Shown one piece after another: positions 42,258-50,748 of a stretch of 64,000 bases of DNA. Numbering within the stretch: the first letter of the stretch is position 1; each line of letters begins with the position of its first letter. The position numbers and the translations under genes were made by a program. Origin of the DNA: Prevotella communis (GTDB lineage: Bacteria; Bacteroidota; Bacteroidia; Bacteroidales; Bacteroidaceae); assembly GCF_022024115.1 (NCBI RefSeq), contig NZ_CP091792.1, positions 682,001 to 746,000 of the forward strand, in the 5' to 3' direction. The notes under the pieces are model-generated. The model had not been told where the DNA came from. It was given only the letters and a program-made list of their open reading frames with translations, and did not search any database.

Positions 42258-44405
42258 TTAATGGGCTTTGTTGGATTTGTGTATCCAGCGTAGCAATGTA
42301 TCATAGATACTATTCTCCTCATGGTGCTGAGCCTCGGTGAAGCTCATCTTCTCTTCCTTCGTATTACCATACTGGTCGGGGAAGATAATCATGAGATTTG
42401 TACCCGAGAAATATTTCGTCAACTCATCCGGCAGACGGTCGAGCGCGTTCTTGTAACTGATGGTTCCCTTACGGGCTGTAACTACTACCAACAAGTTGTC
42501 GGGACCGATATGACTGGCCAGTTGAGGCAGTTCATTCCAGTGTGCCATATAGGTGTACTTGGCACGTACGTTGGGATGCTGACTATTGATGTACTGCTGA
42601 ATCAGTTCCATGGATTCATTGCGGCCATGAAACTGAATGCGACAATCCAACTGGCCCGCAAACCGGCACAGACGTTCCAGCCAGCGATGGAAGCCAGGCT
42701 CATATTCCGCCCTGCTTGGTACGGCTACCTGAATCTGGCGAAGGGTACTGAGCGGCTGGGTGAATCGCATAAGAAGAATCTGACGGTTCAGACCATTGTA
42801 GAGACTCTGTATGAACTCACCCCAGAACTTGCTGCTTACCTCAGTATGGACGTGCATACCCATGACTACCTCAGAACAACCACTCTCGCGGAAGGCGTGC
42901 TTAATGCCGTTGGCGATGTTAGTGGCCAGTCTGACCTGCGTCTGTACCTGCACTTCTGAAGCGCTGGCCTGATGCTGCAGTTTTTCCAAAAGCCGAATGC
43001 CCTTCTCCCGTTCTTGAATGCTGCCCTCGCCGTCATACACCACATTGAGAGCTACGAGTTCACGCTTCAGTTTCTGGTTGCGGGTGAGAAGAGCCAACTC
43101 CAGCAGTTGCGGTGCAATCTCAGGATATTTCACGCATACCATGATACGTTCATCATCAGATGCAGCCCCGTCTCCGGCCCCTCCTTGCAAGGGTGGAGCG
43201 TAGTTACTCACCGTTATTTCTTGCGAAGCCCGTTCTGTAGTCAGTGTTGAGATGATACAAGTGACCAATATCATGATGACTACACCATTCAGCATATGAT
43301 CATCAGCCAATGCCACGTTTGCGTCAACCATCAGTCTGCGACCTACCATCACCATCGCGATGGCACCGGCAGCATGTGCAGATGTCAGTCCAAACATCAT
43401 TTTTCCCTCCGATTTCGTCAGACGGAACATCAGTGCTGAGATGTATGCAGCCAATGCTTTTCCGAATGTGCCGAAGAACGCTATGAGGAACATGATACCC
43501 CAGACCTCCAAGCCGTCTGCCAACGACTGCAGGTTGATAAGCATACCTACGCCAATCAGGAAATAGGGGATAAAGATGGCATTACCGATGAACTCGATAC
43601 GATTCATCAAGGGTGATACATGAGGGATGTATCTGTTGATAATCAATCCGGAGAAGAAAGCACCAAAGATGCCCTCCAGTCCGATGAGTGCCGACAATGC
43701 TGCACTGATGAACATCACAGCCATGACGAAGATATACTGCATTACCGCATCACTATAGCGGCGCAGGAAATAGCGCGTCAGACGGGGGATAATCAGAATG
43801 CTGCCTGCACAGAAAGCGGCAAATTTTGCCACAAACAGCAACCAGAACAGCCACCCGCTATCCTCGCTGAATGTACCTACCAGTCCTGCTAACATGACCA
43901 GTGCCAGGAAAAGCGACAGCATGGAAGAACCTACGCTGAGCATTACGCTGGAGTTGCGCTGCAGGCCATAACGCCCGATGATAGGGTAGGCCACCAGCGT
44001 GTTTGACGCCATGATACATCCTAAGAGGAATGAAGCCCGTCCGCTATAGCCCAGGATGCTGATTGACATCACATAGGTCAGGATTAGTGGTACAAAACAA
44101 GTGAGAAGTCCGAAGATGACCAGTCGGTTGGAGTTCTTCTTGATGCTCTCAAGGTCCATCTCAAGACCGGCAAGGAACATGATGTAATAGAGTCCTACCT
44201 GTCCGAAGACCTCAAACGACGTGTCGCGTGACAATAGGTTGAACCCGTATTCACCTATCAGCACACCTGCCAGTACCATGCCAATGATATGCGGGATGCG
44301 CAACTTACTCATCACGATAGGCGCGAAGAGAATGATGAGCAGCACCACGAAAAATATCATGGTTGGGTCTTGTATGAGTGGCTCTATCTTGATTTGTGCT
44401 TCCAT
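42258..44405 (-). CDS. CPA2-type cation/proton antiporter with Usp-like domain
   Basis: A 715-residue membrane protein of the monovalent cation:proton antiporter-2 family. About twelve hydrophobic helices (residues 17-390) precede a cytoplasmic part with two regions resembling universal stress protein domains. The start is the ATG at 44405, because the TACCTTTG box lies just upstream and a more distal frame opening would precede the transcript. Residues 401-414 (PPLQGGAGDGAA) come from palindromic element A, located exactly between the membrane and cytoplasmic parts. Ion specificity cannot be read from sequence. Confidence 0.85.
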   Translation of the reverse strand: MEAQIKIEPLIQDPTMIFFVVLLIILFAPIVMSKLRIPHIIGMVLAGVLIGEYGFNLLSRDTSFEVFGQVGLYYIMFLAGLEMDLESIKKNSNRLVIFGLLTCFVPLILTYVMSISILGYSGRASFLLGCIMASNTLVAYPIIGRYGLQRNSSVMLSVGSSMLSLFLALVMLAGLVGTFSEDSGWLFWLLFVAKFAAFCAGSILIIPRLTRYFLRRYSDAVMQYIFVMAVMFISAALSALIGLEGIFGAFFSGLIINRYIPHVSPLMNRIEFIGNAIFIPYFLIGVGMLINLQSLADGLEVWGIMFLIAFFGTFGKALAAYISALMFRLTKSEGKMMFGLTSAHAAGAIAMVMVGRRLMVDANVALADDHMLNGVVIMILVTCIISTLTTERASQEITVSNYAPPLQGGAGDGAASDDERIMVCVKYPEIAPQLLELALLTRNQKLKRELVALNVVYDGEGSIQEREKGIRLLEKLQHQASASEVQVQTQVRLATNIANGIKHAFRESGCSEVVMGMHVHTEVSSKFWGEFIQSLYNGLNRQILLMRFTQPLSTLRQIQVAVPSRAEYEPGFHRWLERLCRFAGQLDCRIQFHGRNESMELIQQYINSQHPNVRAKYTYMAHWNELPQLASHIGPDNLLVVVTARKGTISYKNALDRLPDELTKYFSGTNLMIIFPDQYGNTKEEKMSFTEAQHHEENSIYDTLLRWIHKSNKAH
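43166..43203 (-). repeat. palindromic in-frame element, copy A
   Basis: CTCC...CCTTGCAAGG...GGGCCGG in the gene's orientation. It encodes APPLQGGAGDGAA and matches the G-rich right arm of the other copies with some divergence. Confidence 0.7.
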
Positions 44406-44413
44406 TTTGTTGG

Positions 44414-44421
44414 CAAAGGTA
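44414..44421 (-). promoter_or_regulatory. -7 box for the antiporter gene
   Basis: TACCTTTG on the minus strand, nine bases before the ATG, which fixes the start and implies an almost leaderless message. Confidence 0.65.
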
Positions 44422-44464
44422 CAAAATTTTCTGTCAATTTGATACATAATTGGCGGAAAAGTTG

Positions 44465-44472
44465 TAAATTTG
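44465..44472 (+). promoter_or_regulatory. -7 box for asd
   Basis: TAAATTTG, 25 bases before the ATG; divergent from the antiporter promoter. Confidence 0.6.
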
Positions 44473-44496
44473 CACCCAATTTTAAACTTGAGTGAT

Positions 44497-45510
44497 ATGA
44501 AAGTAGCAATTGTTGGCGCCTCAGGCGCAGTAGGGCAGGAGTTCTTGAGACTGCTCGACGAGAGAAATTTCCCGATGGATGAATTGGTGTTGTTTGGTTC
44601 TGAGCGTTCTGCAGGCACCAAATATACCTTCCGTGGCAAGGAATTGACAGTGAAACTTCTTCAGCACAATGATGACTTTAAGGACATCGATATCGCCTTC
44701 ACCTCTGCCGGTGCTGGTACAAGTAAGGAGTTTGCCGAGGATATCACCAAGTATGGCTGTGTGATGATTGACAACTCAAGCGCTTTCCGTATGGACGATG
44801 ACGTACCCTTGGTTGTGCCCGAGTGTAATGCAGAGGATGCCCTGAAGCGTCCCCGTGGCATTATTGCCAATCCTAACTGCACAACGATTATGATGGTTGT
44901 TGTACTGCAGCCTCTGGAGAACCTCAGCCACATCAGGCGCATCCATGTATCTTCATACCAGAGTGCTTCTGGAGCAGGTGCCGCTGCTATGGCTGAATTA
45001 CAGCAGCAGTACAAGGAAATCGTTGAGGGCGGTGAGGTGAAGACCATCAAGAAGTTCCCCCATCAGTTGGCATATAACGTGATTCCTCAGATTGACGTGT
45101 TCCAGCCCAATGGCTATACCAAGGAGGAGATGAAGATGTACAACGAGACACAGAAGATTATGCATACCGATGCTAAGTGCTCGGCTACATGTGTTCGTGT
45201 ATCTTCCTTGCGCTCTCACTCTGAGTCTGTATGGATTGAGACCGAGCGTCCCCTCAGTGTAGAGGAAGCGCAGAAAGCTATCGCTGCAGCTCCTGGCTGT
45301 ACTTTGGTTGACGATCCCGCTAACCTCGTTTATCCCATGCCTCTTGAGACTGCAGGCAAGGATGATGTCTATGTGGGTCGTGTTCGTAAGGATATCTCTG
45401 ACGAGAACGGACTGACCTTCTGGCTTTCTGGCGACCAGATCCGTAAGGGTGCTGCCCTGAATGCAGTCCAGATTGGTGAGTATCTGATTAAGGTTGGTAA
45501 TGTGAAGTAA
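44497..45510 (+). CDS. asd: aspartate-semialdehyde dehydrogenase
   Basis: Reduces aspartyl phosphate to the semialdehyde for lysine, threonine, methionine and diaminopimelate. The ATG at 44497 starts directly at the Rossmann motif ([13 protein letters not shown]); the earlier TTG lies in the promoter box. The catalytic Cys128 is in ANPNCTT, and the His of the active site lies in LRSHSESVW. Length (337 residues) is standard. Confidence 0.95.
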   Translation: MKVAIVGASGAVGQEFLRLLDERNFPMDELVLFGSERSAGTKYTFRGKELTVKLLQHNDDFKDIDIAFTSAGAGTSKEFAEDITKYGCVMIDNSSAFRMDDDVPLVVPECNAEDALKRPRGIIANPNCTTIMMVVVLQPLENLSHIRRIHVSSYQSASGAGAAAMAELQQQYKEIVEGGEVKTIKKFPHQLAYNVIPQIDVFQPNGYTKEEMKMYNETQKIMHTDAKCSATCVRVSSLRSHSESVWIETERPLSVEEAQKAIAAAPGCTLVDDPANLVYPMPLETAGKDDVYVGRVRKDISDENGLTFWLSGDQIRKGAALNAVQIGEYLIKVGNVK

Positions 45511-45531
45511 GCATTTCCAATTATTTCCATA

Positions 45532-45576
45532 GAACTGCGTGCTCTCAGAAACAAGGAGAGTACGCAGTTTATTTAT
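45532..45576 (+). terminator. asd terminator
   Basis: AACTGCGTGCTCTC pairs with GAGAGTACGCAGTT with one mismatch, followed by an AT-rich tail. Confidence 0.82.
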
Positions 45577-45641
45577 GGTAAAATAAGACAATAAAATCGA
45601 AATACTTGATACTGAGTATTGTGGAATAGAAAAAGATTTCG

Positions 45642-45649
45642 TAACTTTG
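45642..45649 (+). promoter_or_regulatory. -7 box for the HMA protein
   Basis: TAACTTTG, about 40 bases before the chosen ATG. Confidence 0.55.
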
Positions 45650-45689
45650 CCGCCGCAGAATGCATTTTAATTTAATACGATTTTTATAT

Positions 45690-46451
45690 ATGAAGACTAA
45701 TACGTTTATGAGGACGCTTTTCCAGATTGCTTTCCTTTTATTGATAAACAGTAACTTGATGGCGCAGACTGACTCTATTACAGTGCGCGTCAAGGGAATG
45801 CGCTGTGAAGAGTGTGCGCATAAGGTAAAGAATGTGGTGAAGAAACTGCCTGGTATTGAGGGTGTATCCTTCAATATTGAACGTCGTACGGCTACTATCG
45901 CTTATGACCGTGCGCAGACCTGCGTAGACAGTATTCAAGCTCGTCTGGCTGCCACGGGTCGTTATAAGGCCTCTTCTTACAGTCCCAATGATACCATCAT
46001 TCGTGGCATGGGCCTGCGTATTGCTGATATGCATTGTCAGAACTGCTATAATCGCATCAGTCAGCGTCTGCAGACGATGGTTGGCATCGACAGTATGGCT
46101 CCTCATCTGGACAAGCAGTATGTTTTTGTGCGCTATGATGCCAATCGTACCAGTAAGGGCGAGATTCGTCGGGCTTTGGGTGAACTGGGTTTCACACCAG
46201 TGAATTACTACAGTGGTCCAAAGGTGGCCTATGCCTATTATAATATCCCTGCCAGTCAGGTGAATCAGGCTACGATAGATGAAGTTATCATCGTGGATGG
46301 GGTAGAGGATGCCAATGTCAACAGCCGGCAGAACGCGCTTGCCGTGACCTATTTCACCGATGAGACCACTGCCGATAAACTTGCTGCCGACATCAAGGCC
46401 GCAGGCATTGATATCGTGGTGCCGCCTGCCCATGAGTGTGACGAGAAATAA
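45690..46451 (+). CDS. exported protein with two metal-binding HMA domains and a third HMA-like one
   Basis: A 253-residue predicted periplasmic protein. The ATG at 45690 is chosen since it opens a good signal peptide (FQIAFLLLINSNLMAQ); an ATG at 45660 is also open. The first HMA domain carries GMRCEEC, the second MHCQNC; the third (about 180-245) keeps the fold pattern but lacks both cysteines. The C-terminus, PPAHECDEK, adds further possible ligands. It may be a periplasmic copper or zinc carrier, inferred from the family, though no efflux pump is near. Confidence 0.8.
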   Translation: MKTNTFMRTLFQIAFLLLINSNLMAQTDSITVRVKGMRCEECAHKVKNVVKKLPGIEGVSFNIERRTATIAYDRAQTCVDSIQARLAATGRYKASSYSPNDTIIRGMGLRIADMHCQNCYNRISQRLQTMVGIDSMAPHLDKQYVFVRYDANRTSKGEIRRALGELGFTPVNYYSGPKVAYAYYNIPASQVNQATIDEVIIVDGVEDANVNSRQNALAVTYFTDETTADKLAADIKAAGIDIVVPPAHECDEK

Positions 46452-46483
46452 TGATTCAGAAAAACGAAAAAAAAACGATAGAA

Positions 46484-47587
46484 ATGAAATTAACAAAGAG
46501 AATGATGGCCTTCGTGGCTGCAACAATTTTTGTGTCGACATCCGTGATGGCTGGCGACGGAACAAAAGAGAATCCCTTCACTGTGAGTGAACTGAATGCG
46601 CAGAAAGAGTTACTGACTGCCAATGCTCAGACGGTCTGGGTGAAAGCTGATCTGAAAGGACTGGGTGTTGATGGCTCAAAGACGATGAATAGTGGTGATG
46701 AGTGTGCTGCCCTTTTTGGCGATGCTACTGGTGAATTCGTGGCATATAGTTGGCAGATTCTTGGTACCCTTGATATGACCGACCTCACAAATACCAAGGA
46801 CTTGTTGATTAGTCTGACCTATGGCACAACCGGACATGCTTATGGCAATACGGACAATCCCCAATATGCTTCTGACAATGAGTCGAAAACGGTTACAGAT
46901 GCCCACTTCTCTCTTGCTGAAGTACACAATGCCCTGTCGGTGAATATTGAGAACGGTCTGCGCGGCTATCATTTCTCAGGCTGTTATATCGTTCCTGAGG
47001 ATGTGATTGCTGTTAAGGTTAATGCTGGCTACTCTGCTTCAAAGGGTGCTTATGTTACATATACCAACTTTGACGGAGCTGAGTCTGCTACAGTTACACC
47101 CAAGGATGCTGCCCTGGTGCTGATGGCTGAGAGCGGAACTCATGATTTCGTGCTGTCATCAGCCCTGTATGACCAGACCATCAGTAATGGTAATTCCATG
47201 AGTGCAGGTACGCAGGCAGGTGTGAATGCTGGCACTACAAAGAACCGCATCCGTATGGCCTTTGTCAATGATGGTACGAAGGCTGGATTCCAGAAAAACA
47301 GCGATGAGAACTGTACTGTGACTTTGCAGCAGAAGAGCGACGTGTATCTGCAGATTAATTCACAGGAAACAAATTTCTATGGCAAATATGCCTGGGAGAC
47401 TGAGACAAAGGACTGGATTACATGGGGTGGTGGTAAGTATAGCGACTACCATGCTGCCAATGCTATCTCAACTATTCCTGCAAAGGCTACGTCTGCAGAG
47501 AGTATCTACTCTTTGCAGGGTGTTCGCATGAACAAGTTGCAGAAAGGCGTGAATATCGTCAACGGTAAGAAAGTGGTGATGAAATAA
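46484..47587 (+). CDS. secreted protein of unknown function with C-terminal tail
   Basis: A 367-residue exported protein (signal [24 protein letters not shown] split at the Ala-Gly). The mature start [14 protein letters not shown] resembles secreted Prevotella and Bacteroides proteins with an OB-like N-terminal domain (DUF6359 type); I am only moderately sure. The middle is beta-rich. The end ([14 protein letters not shown], then [12 protein letters not shown]) is the short tail shared with the xylanase and CE6 esterase. It follows the HMA gene closely and may be co-transcribed. No function is proposed. Confidence 0.65.
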   Translation: MKLTKRMMAFVAATIFVSTSVMAGDGTKENPFTVSELNAQKELLTANAQTVWVKADLKGLGVDGSKTMNSGDECAALFGDATGEFVAYSWQILGTLDMTDLTNTKDLLISLTYGTTGHAYGNTDNPQYASDNESKTVTDAHFSLAEVHNALSVNIENGLRGYHFSGCYIVPEDVIAVKVNAGYSASKGAYVTYTNFDGAESATVTPKDAALVLMAESGTHDFVLSSALYDQTISNGNSMSAGTQAGVNAGTTKNRIRMAFVNDGTKAGFQKNSDENCTVTLQQKSDVYLQINSQETNFYGKYAWETETKDWITWGGGKYSDYHAANAISTIPAKATSAESIYSLQGVRMNKLQKGVNIVNGKKVVMK

Positions 47588-47622
47588 CTCACCTCTTTCA
47601 GACCATAAAAATTAATCATATT

Positions 47623-48309
47623 ATGGGAAGAGTAAAAGAATCTATTATCCTGGCCATCGGCGTGATGGTGATGGGATGGTGTGTGAAGGCCGGTATCGAC
47701 AATTTCACCAACAAAGACCGTAAGGTCACAGTAAAGGGTCTGGCTGAGCGTGAGGTGCCTGCAGATAAGGTGACGTGGAGTATCAGCACCAAGGAAACGG
47801 GCAACGATCTGCCTACGCTCTATGAACGTATCAATGTGCAGGCTGGTAAGATTAAGGCTTTCCTGAAACAGAATGGTTTGGAGGAAAGTGAGATTACGGT
47901 GAACCCGCCCTCTGTATCAGACCTTGAAGCTCGTGAGTGGGGCGATAACCAGAAGCCTTTCCGCTATATCGTCAACACAACGATTACGGTGGCTACGACA
48001 AAAGTTGAGGCTGTGAATAAGGCTATCTTCAAGCAGGCAGAACTGCTGAAGCAGGGCGTGGCACTCGATAGCAGCTATCCTAACTATGAGTATGCTTCGT
48101 TCCAGCAGATGAAACCCGAGATGATGTCTGAGGCTATCAAGAATGCACAGAAGACGGCAGAGCAGTTTGCTGAGGCCAGTGAATCGAAACTTGGAAAGAT
48201 TCAGACCGCTGGTCAGGGACAGTTTGAAATTGAGAACCGTGATGAGAATACACCGTATATCAAGAAAATCCGTGTGGTAACAACGGTTACTTACTCGCTC
48301 GACGACTAA
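47623..48309 (+). CDS. SIMPL (DUF541) domain protein
   Basis: A 228-residue protein with one N-terminal membrane helix ([16 protein letters not shown]) and a SIMPL domain ([24 protein letters not shown] end). Such proteins form periplasmic oligomers in some bacteria, with unclear roles. It ends at a bidirectional terminator facing tRNA-Leu. Confidence 0.83.
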   Translation: MGRVKESIILAIGVMVMGWCVKAGIDNFTNKDRKVTVKGLAEREVPADKVTWSISTKETGNDLPTLYERINVQAGKIKAFLKQNGLEESEITVNPPSVSDLEAREWGDNQKPFRYIVNTTITVATTKVEAVNKAIFKQAELLKQGVALDSSYPNYEYASFQQMKPEMMSEAIKNAQKTAEQFAEASESKLGKIQTAGQGQFEIENRDENTPYIKKIRVVTTVTYSLDD

Positions 48310-48312
48310 TAA

Positions 48313-48349
48313 GAAAAAAGGAATGTCACCGTGACATTCCTTTTTCTTT
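48313..48349. terminator. bidirectional terminator between the SIMPL gene and tRNA-Leu
   Basis: AAAAAGGAATGTCA pairs with TGACATTCCTTTTT across a three-base loop. Confidence 0.94.
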
Positions 48350-48357
48350 TTGTTCTG

Positions 48358-48439
48358 TGCGCCTGACAGGACTCGAACCTGCACGTCGCGAGACACTAGA
48401 TCCTAAGTCTAGCGCGTCTACCAATTCCGCCACAGGCGC
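48358..48439 (-). tRNA. tRNA-Leu (anticodon TAG)
   Basis: Acceptor arms GCGCCTG and CAGGCGC, anticodon arm CTAGA-CTTAGGA-TCTAG giving TAG, and a long variable arm as expected for leucine. CCA is not encoded. Confidence 0.95.
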
Positions 48440-48473
48440 TTTTTTTTCGTGGTGTTTGTGGTATTTGCGGCTG

Positions 48474-48505
48474 CAAAAGTAATACTTTTTGTCGAGATAG
48501 CCAAA
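48474..48505 (-). promoter_or_regulatory. tRNA-Leu promoter
   Basis: On the minus strand TTTG (48505-48502), 20 bases, TACTTTTG (48481-48474). Confidence 0.8.
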
Positions 48506-48523
48506 TTATTCATAAAAAAGTTG

Positions 48524-48531
48524 TATCTTTG
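48524..48531 (+). promoter_or_regulatory. -7 box for the BtuF-like gene
   Basis: TATCTTTG, 16 bases before the ATG. The short leader leaves no room for a cobalamin riboswitch. Confidence 0.6.
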
Positions 48532-48547
48532 CGCTCTGTAAAAACTG

Positions 48548-49729
48548 ATGATAATGAAAGCGTATATTTCCTTTTTGGTGATTGTTTTTGCCCTCATCGC
48601 CTCTTCTTGTGGCGGTGGAAAGAATAGTGCCAATGGCTTGGCACTGACGGAGGCAGATTCTCTGGGCGCGGCCCCCCGCTATGCAAAGGGTTATTCCGTC
48701 AAGGTTCTTGACAATGGCGTCCGCCTGATTGATGTGGCAGACCCACAGGATGATGAAGAAAAAATGCCTGTGAGTTATCACTTTGCATTGGTTGATAAGG
48801 GTATGGATGTCGAGGTTCCGGAGGGCTATACGAAAGTGGAGGTCCCCATTGAACGTACGCTTGTCATGACCATGTTGCAGTTGTCTAACTTTACGGCTCT
48901 TGATGCGCTTGATGTTGTACGGGGCATCACGGGTACGAAGAATCTCTTCAATCGGGATATTCGTCAGCGTGTGAAGGATGGACGCATGGTGAAGATTGGT
49001 ATGGAGGGCAACTTTGACACAGAACTGATTCTTGCGGCTCACCCGGAGGTTATCTTTATCTCGCCCTTCAAGCGTGGGGGCTATGATGCCATTAAGGAGA
49101 CGGGTATCACGCTTATTCCGCATCTGGGATATAAGGAACTGACCCCGCTCGGTCAGGCGGAATGGATTCGTTTTGTAGGAATGTTTATTGGCAAGGAACA
49201 TGAGGCTGATTCTATCTTCGCCGGCATCGAACATCGTTACAACGACTTGAAAGAGAAGGTGGCAAATAACTCCCATCCCTCACAGGGAGGTGCTGGGGAA
49301 GGTTCTCCAACTGTTTTCAGTGGTGAGATGCACGGCGGCAACTGGTATGCTGTGGGAGGTAAGAACTCGCTGGCTCAGATTTTCCGTGACGCCGGTGCAC
49401 GGTATGTCTTTGACAATGATGATACGGGCGGCGTGAATATTGAGTTTGAGGAGATGTATGCCGCTGCTGCCAATGCTGACTATTGGCGCATTCTGAACAG
49501 TTACGAGGGCGACTTCTCCTATGATGCCCTGAAGGCCAGTGAACCTCGTAATGAATTGTTTAAGGCTTTCAAGGATAAGAAAGTGATATATTGCAATATG
49601 AAGCAGACACCCTATTATGAGAAGTCGCCTGTGATGCCTGATGTGTTGCTGAGTGACCTGGTGGCTATTTTCCATCCGGAATTGATGCCTGCTGACTATG
49701 AACCGACTTTTTATCGTATGCTGAAATGA
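48548..49729 (+). CDS. BtuF-like ABC transporter substrate-binding lipoprotein
   Basis: A 393-residue periplasmic binding protein of the BtuF/FecB class with a lipobox (LIASSCGGG). A second ATG at 48554 is equally possible. The pattern VEVPIERTLVMTMLQLSNF and LAAHPEVIFISPF is typical of cobalamin or ferric-siderophore binding proteins. The position next to a BtuC-like permease and the cobalamin genes suggests corrinoid uptake; iron chelates remain possible. Residues 241-255 (NSHPSQGGAGEGSP) are encoded by palindromic element B just before the conserved TVFSGEMHGGNWYAVGG segment. It overlaps the permease gene by four bases. Confidence 0.82.
   Translation: MIMKAYISFLVIVFALIASSCGGGKNSANGLALTEADSLGAAPRYAKGYSVKVLDNGVRLIDVADPQDDEEKMPVSYHFALVDKGMDVEVPEGYTKVEVPIERTLVMTMLQLSNFTALDALDVVRGITGTKNLFNRDIRQRVKDGRMVKIGMEGNFDTELILAAHPEVIFISPFKRGGYDAIKETGITLIPHLGYKELTPLGQAEWIRFVGMFIGKEHEADSIFAGIEHRYNDLKEKVANNSHPSQGGAGEGSPTVFSGEMHGGNWYAVGGKNSLAQIFRDAGARYVFDNDDTGGVNIEFEEMYAAAANADYWRILNSYEGDFSYDALKASEPRNELFKAFKDKKVIYCNMKQTPYYEKSPVMPDVLLSDLVAIFHPELMPADYEPTFYRMLK
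49269..49306 (+). repeat. palindromic in-frame element, copy B
   Basis: CCCTCACAGGG core with the G-rich right arm GGTGCTGGGGAAGGT. Same orientation and reading phase as copy A (QGGAGxG). Confidence 0.75.
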
Positions 49730-50748
49730 GACGTCCGTTGTTGTTGCTTATCCTGCTGCTGAGTATCATGTTGTTCTTCGTGCTCAACCTGCTGTTGGGT
49801 ACGGTGCGCATCCCCATGATAGAGGTATGCCGTATATTGCTGGGAGGTGGTGACAATGAGATATGGACAAATATTATATTCTCCTCGCGTGTGCCGCAAG
49901 CTTTGACGGCTTTGGTGGCAGGTGCTGGATTGGCGGTGAGTGGTCTGCAGATGCAGACGGTGTTCCGCAATCCGCTGGCAGGCCCTTCGGTGCTGGGTAT
50001 CAGCAATGGCGCCTCGTTGGGCGTAGCATGTGTGGTACTGCTGTCTGGTTCACTTGGGGGCGTAGCCTTGAGCCGACTGGGTTACATGGGAGATGTGGCT
50101 ATCAGTATAGCTGCAATTGTTGGCGCCCTGGCTGTGATGGGTCTCATTCTTTGGGTAGCAACCAAGGTGAGAAGCAGTGTGACGTTGCTGATTATTGGTG
50201 TGATGATTGGCTATCTGGCTACAGCCATCATCGGTGTGCTGAAGTTTTTCTCGGCCGAGGAGGATATCCGTGCTTATGTGGTATGGGGCTTAGGTTCCTT
50301 TGCCCGTGTGTCTGGCGACCAGATGATGCTTTTCGTTATATTGATGTGTATCCTGTTGCCGTTGAGTATGCTCACGGTGAAGGCCATGAATCTGTATATG
50401 CTGGGTGATGCCTATGCCAGTAACTTGGGACTGGATATCCGTCGTACCCGTTTGCTTCTGATTGTATGCTCGGGCACGCTTGTGGCTATCGTTACGGCTT
50501 ATTGCGGTCCTGTGATGTTTATAGGATTGGCTGTTCCCCATTTGGCGCGTGCCATCTTCCGTACCAGTGATCATCGTGTGCTGATGCCTGCCACCATGTT
50601 GGCTGGTGCCGCATTGGCGTTGTTGTGCAACCTGATTGCGCGTATGCCGGGATTCGAGGGTGCCCTGCCCGTTAATTCCGTCACGGCACTGGTGGGCGCG
50701 CCTATCATCGCGAGTGTATTGTTCCGTCGTCGGAAATCAGAAGGATGA
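49726..50748 (+). CDS. FecCD/BtuC-family ABC transporter permease
   Basis: A 340-residue inner-membrane permease with about nine to ten helices and the family hallmarks (RVPQALTALVAGAGLAVSG, FRNPLAGPSVLGISNGASLG, GPVMFIGLAVPHLAR). It works with the binding protein upstream. The matching ATPase (BtuD/FecE) is not in the window. Its last 44 bases overlap, on the other strand, the end of cobK-cbiD. Confidence 0.88.
   Translation: MRRPLLLLILLLSIMLFFVLNLLLGTVRIPMIEVCRILLGGGDNEIWTNIIFSSRVPQALTALVAGAGLAVSGLQMQTVFRNPLAGPSVLGISNGASLGVACVVLLSGSLGGVALSRLGYMGDVAISIAAIVGALAVMGLILWVATKVRSSVTLLIIGVMIGYLATAIIGVLKFFSAEEDIRAYVVWGLGSFARVSGDQMMLFVILMCILLPLSMLTVKAMNLYMLGDAYASNLGLDIRRTRLLLIVCSGTLVAIVTAYCGPVMFIGLAVPHLARAIFRTSDHRVLMPATMLAGAALALLCNLIARMPGFEGALPVNSVTALVGAPIIASVLFRRRKSEG

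Noticed and set aside
48440..48547. Cobalamin riboswitch before the BtuF-like gene
   Set aside because: The space holds two divergent promoters and leaves a leader of under 20 bases; no B12-box-like sequence was seen.
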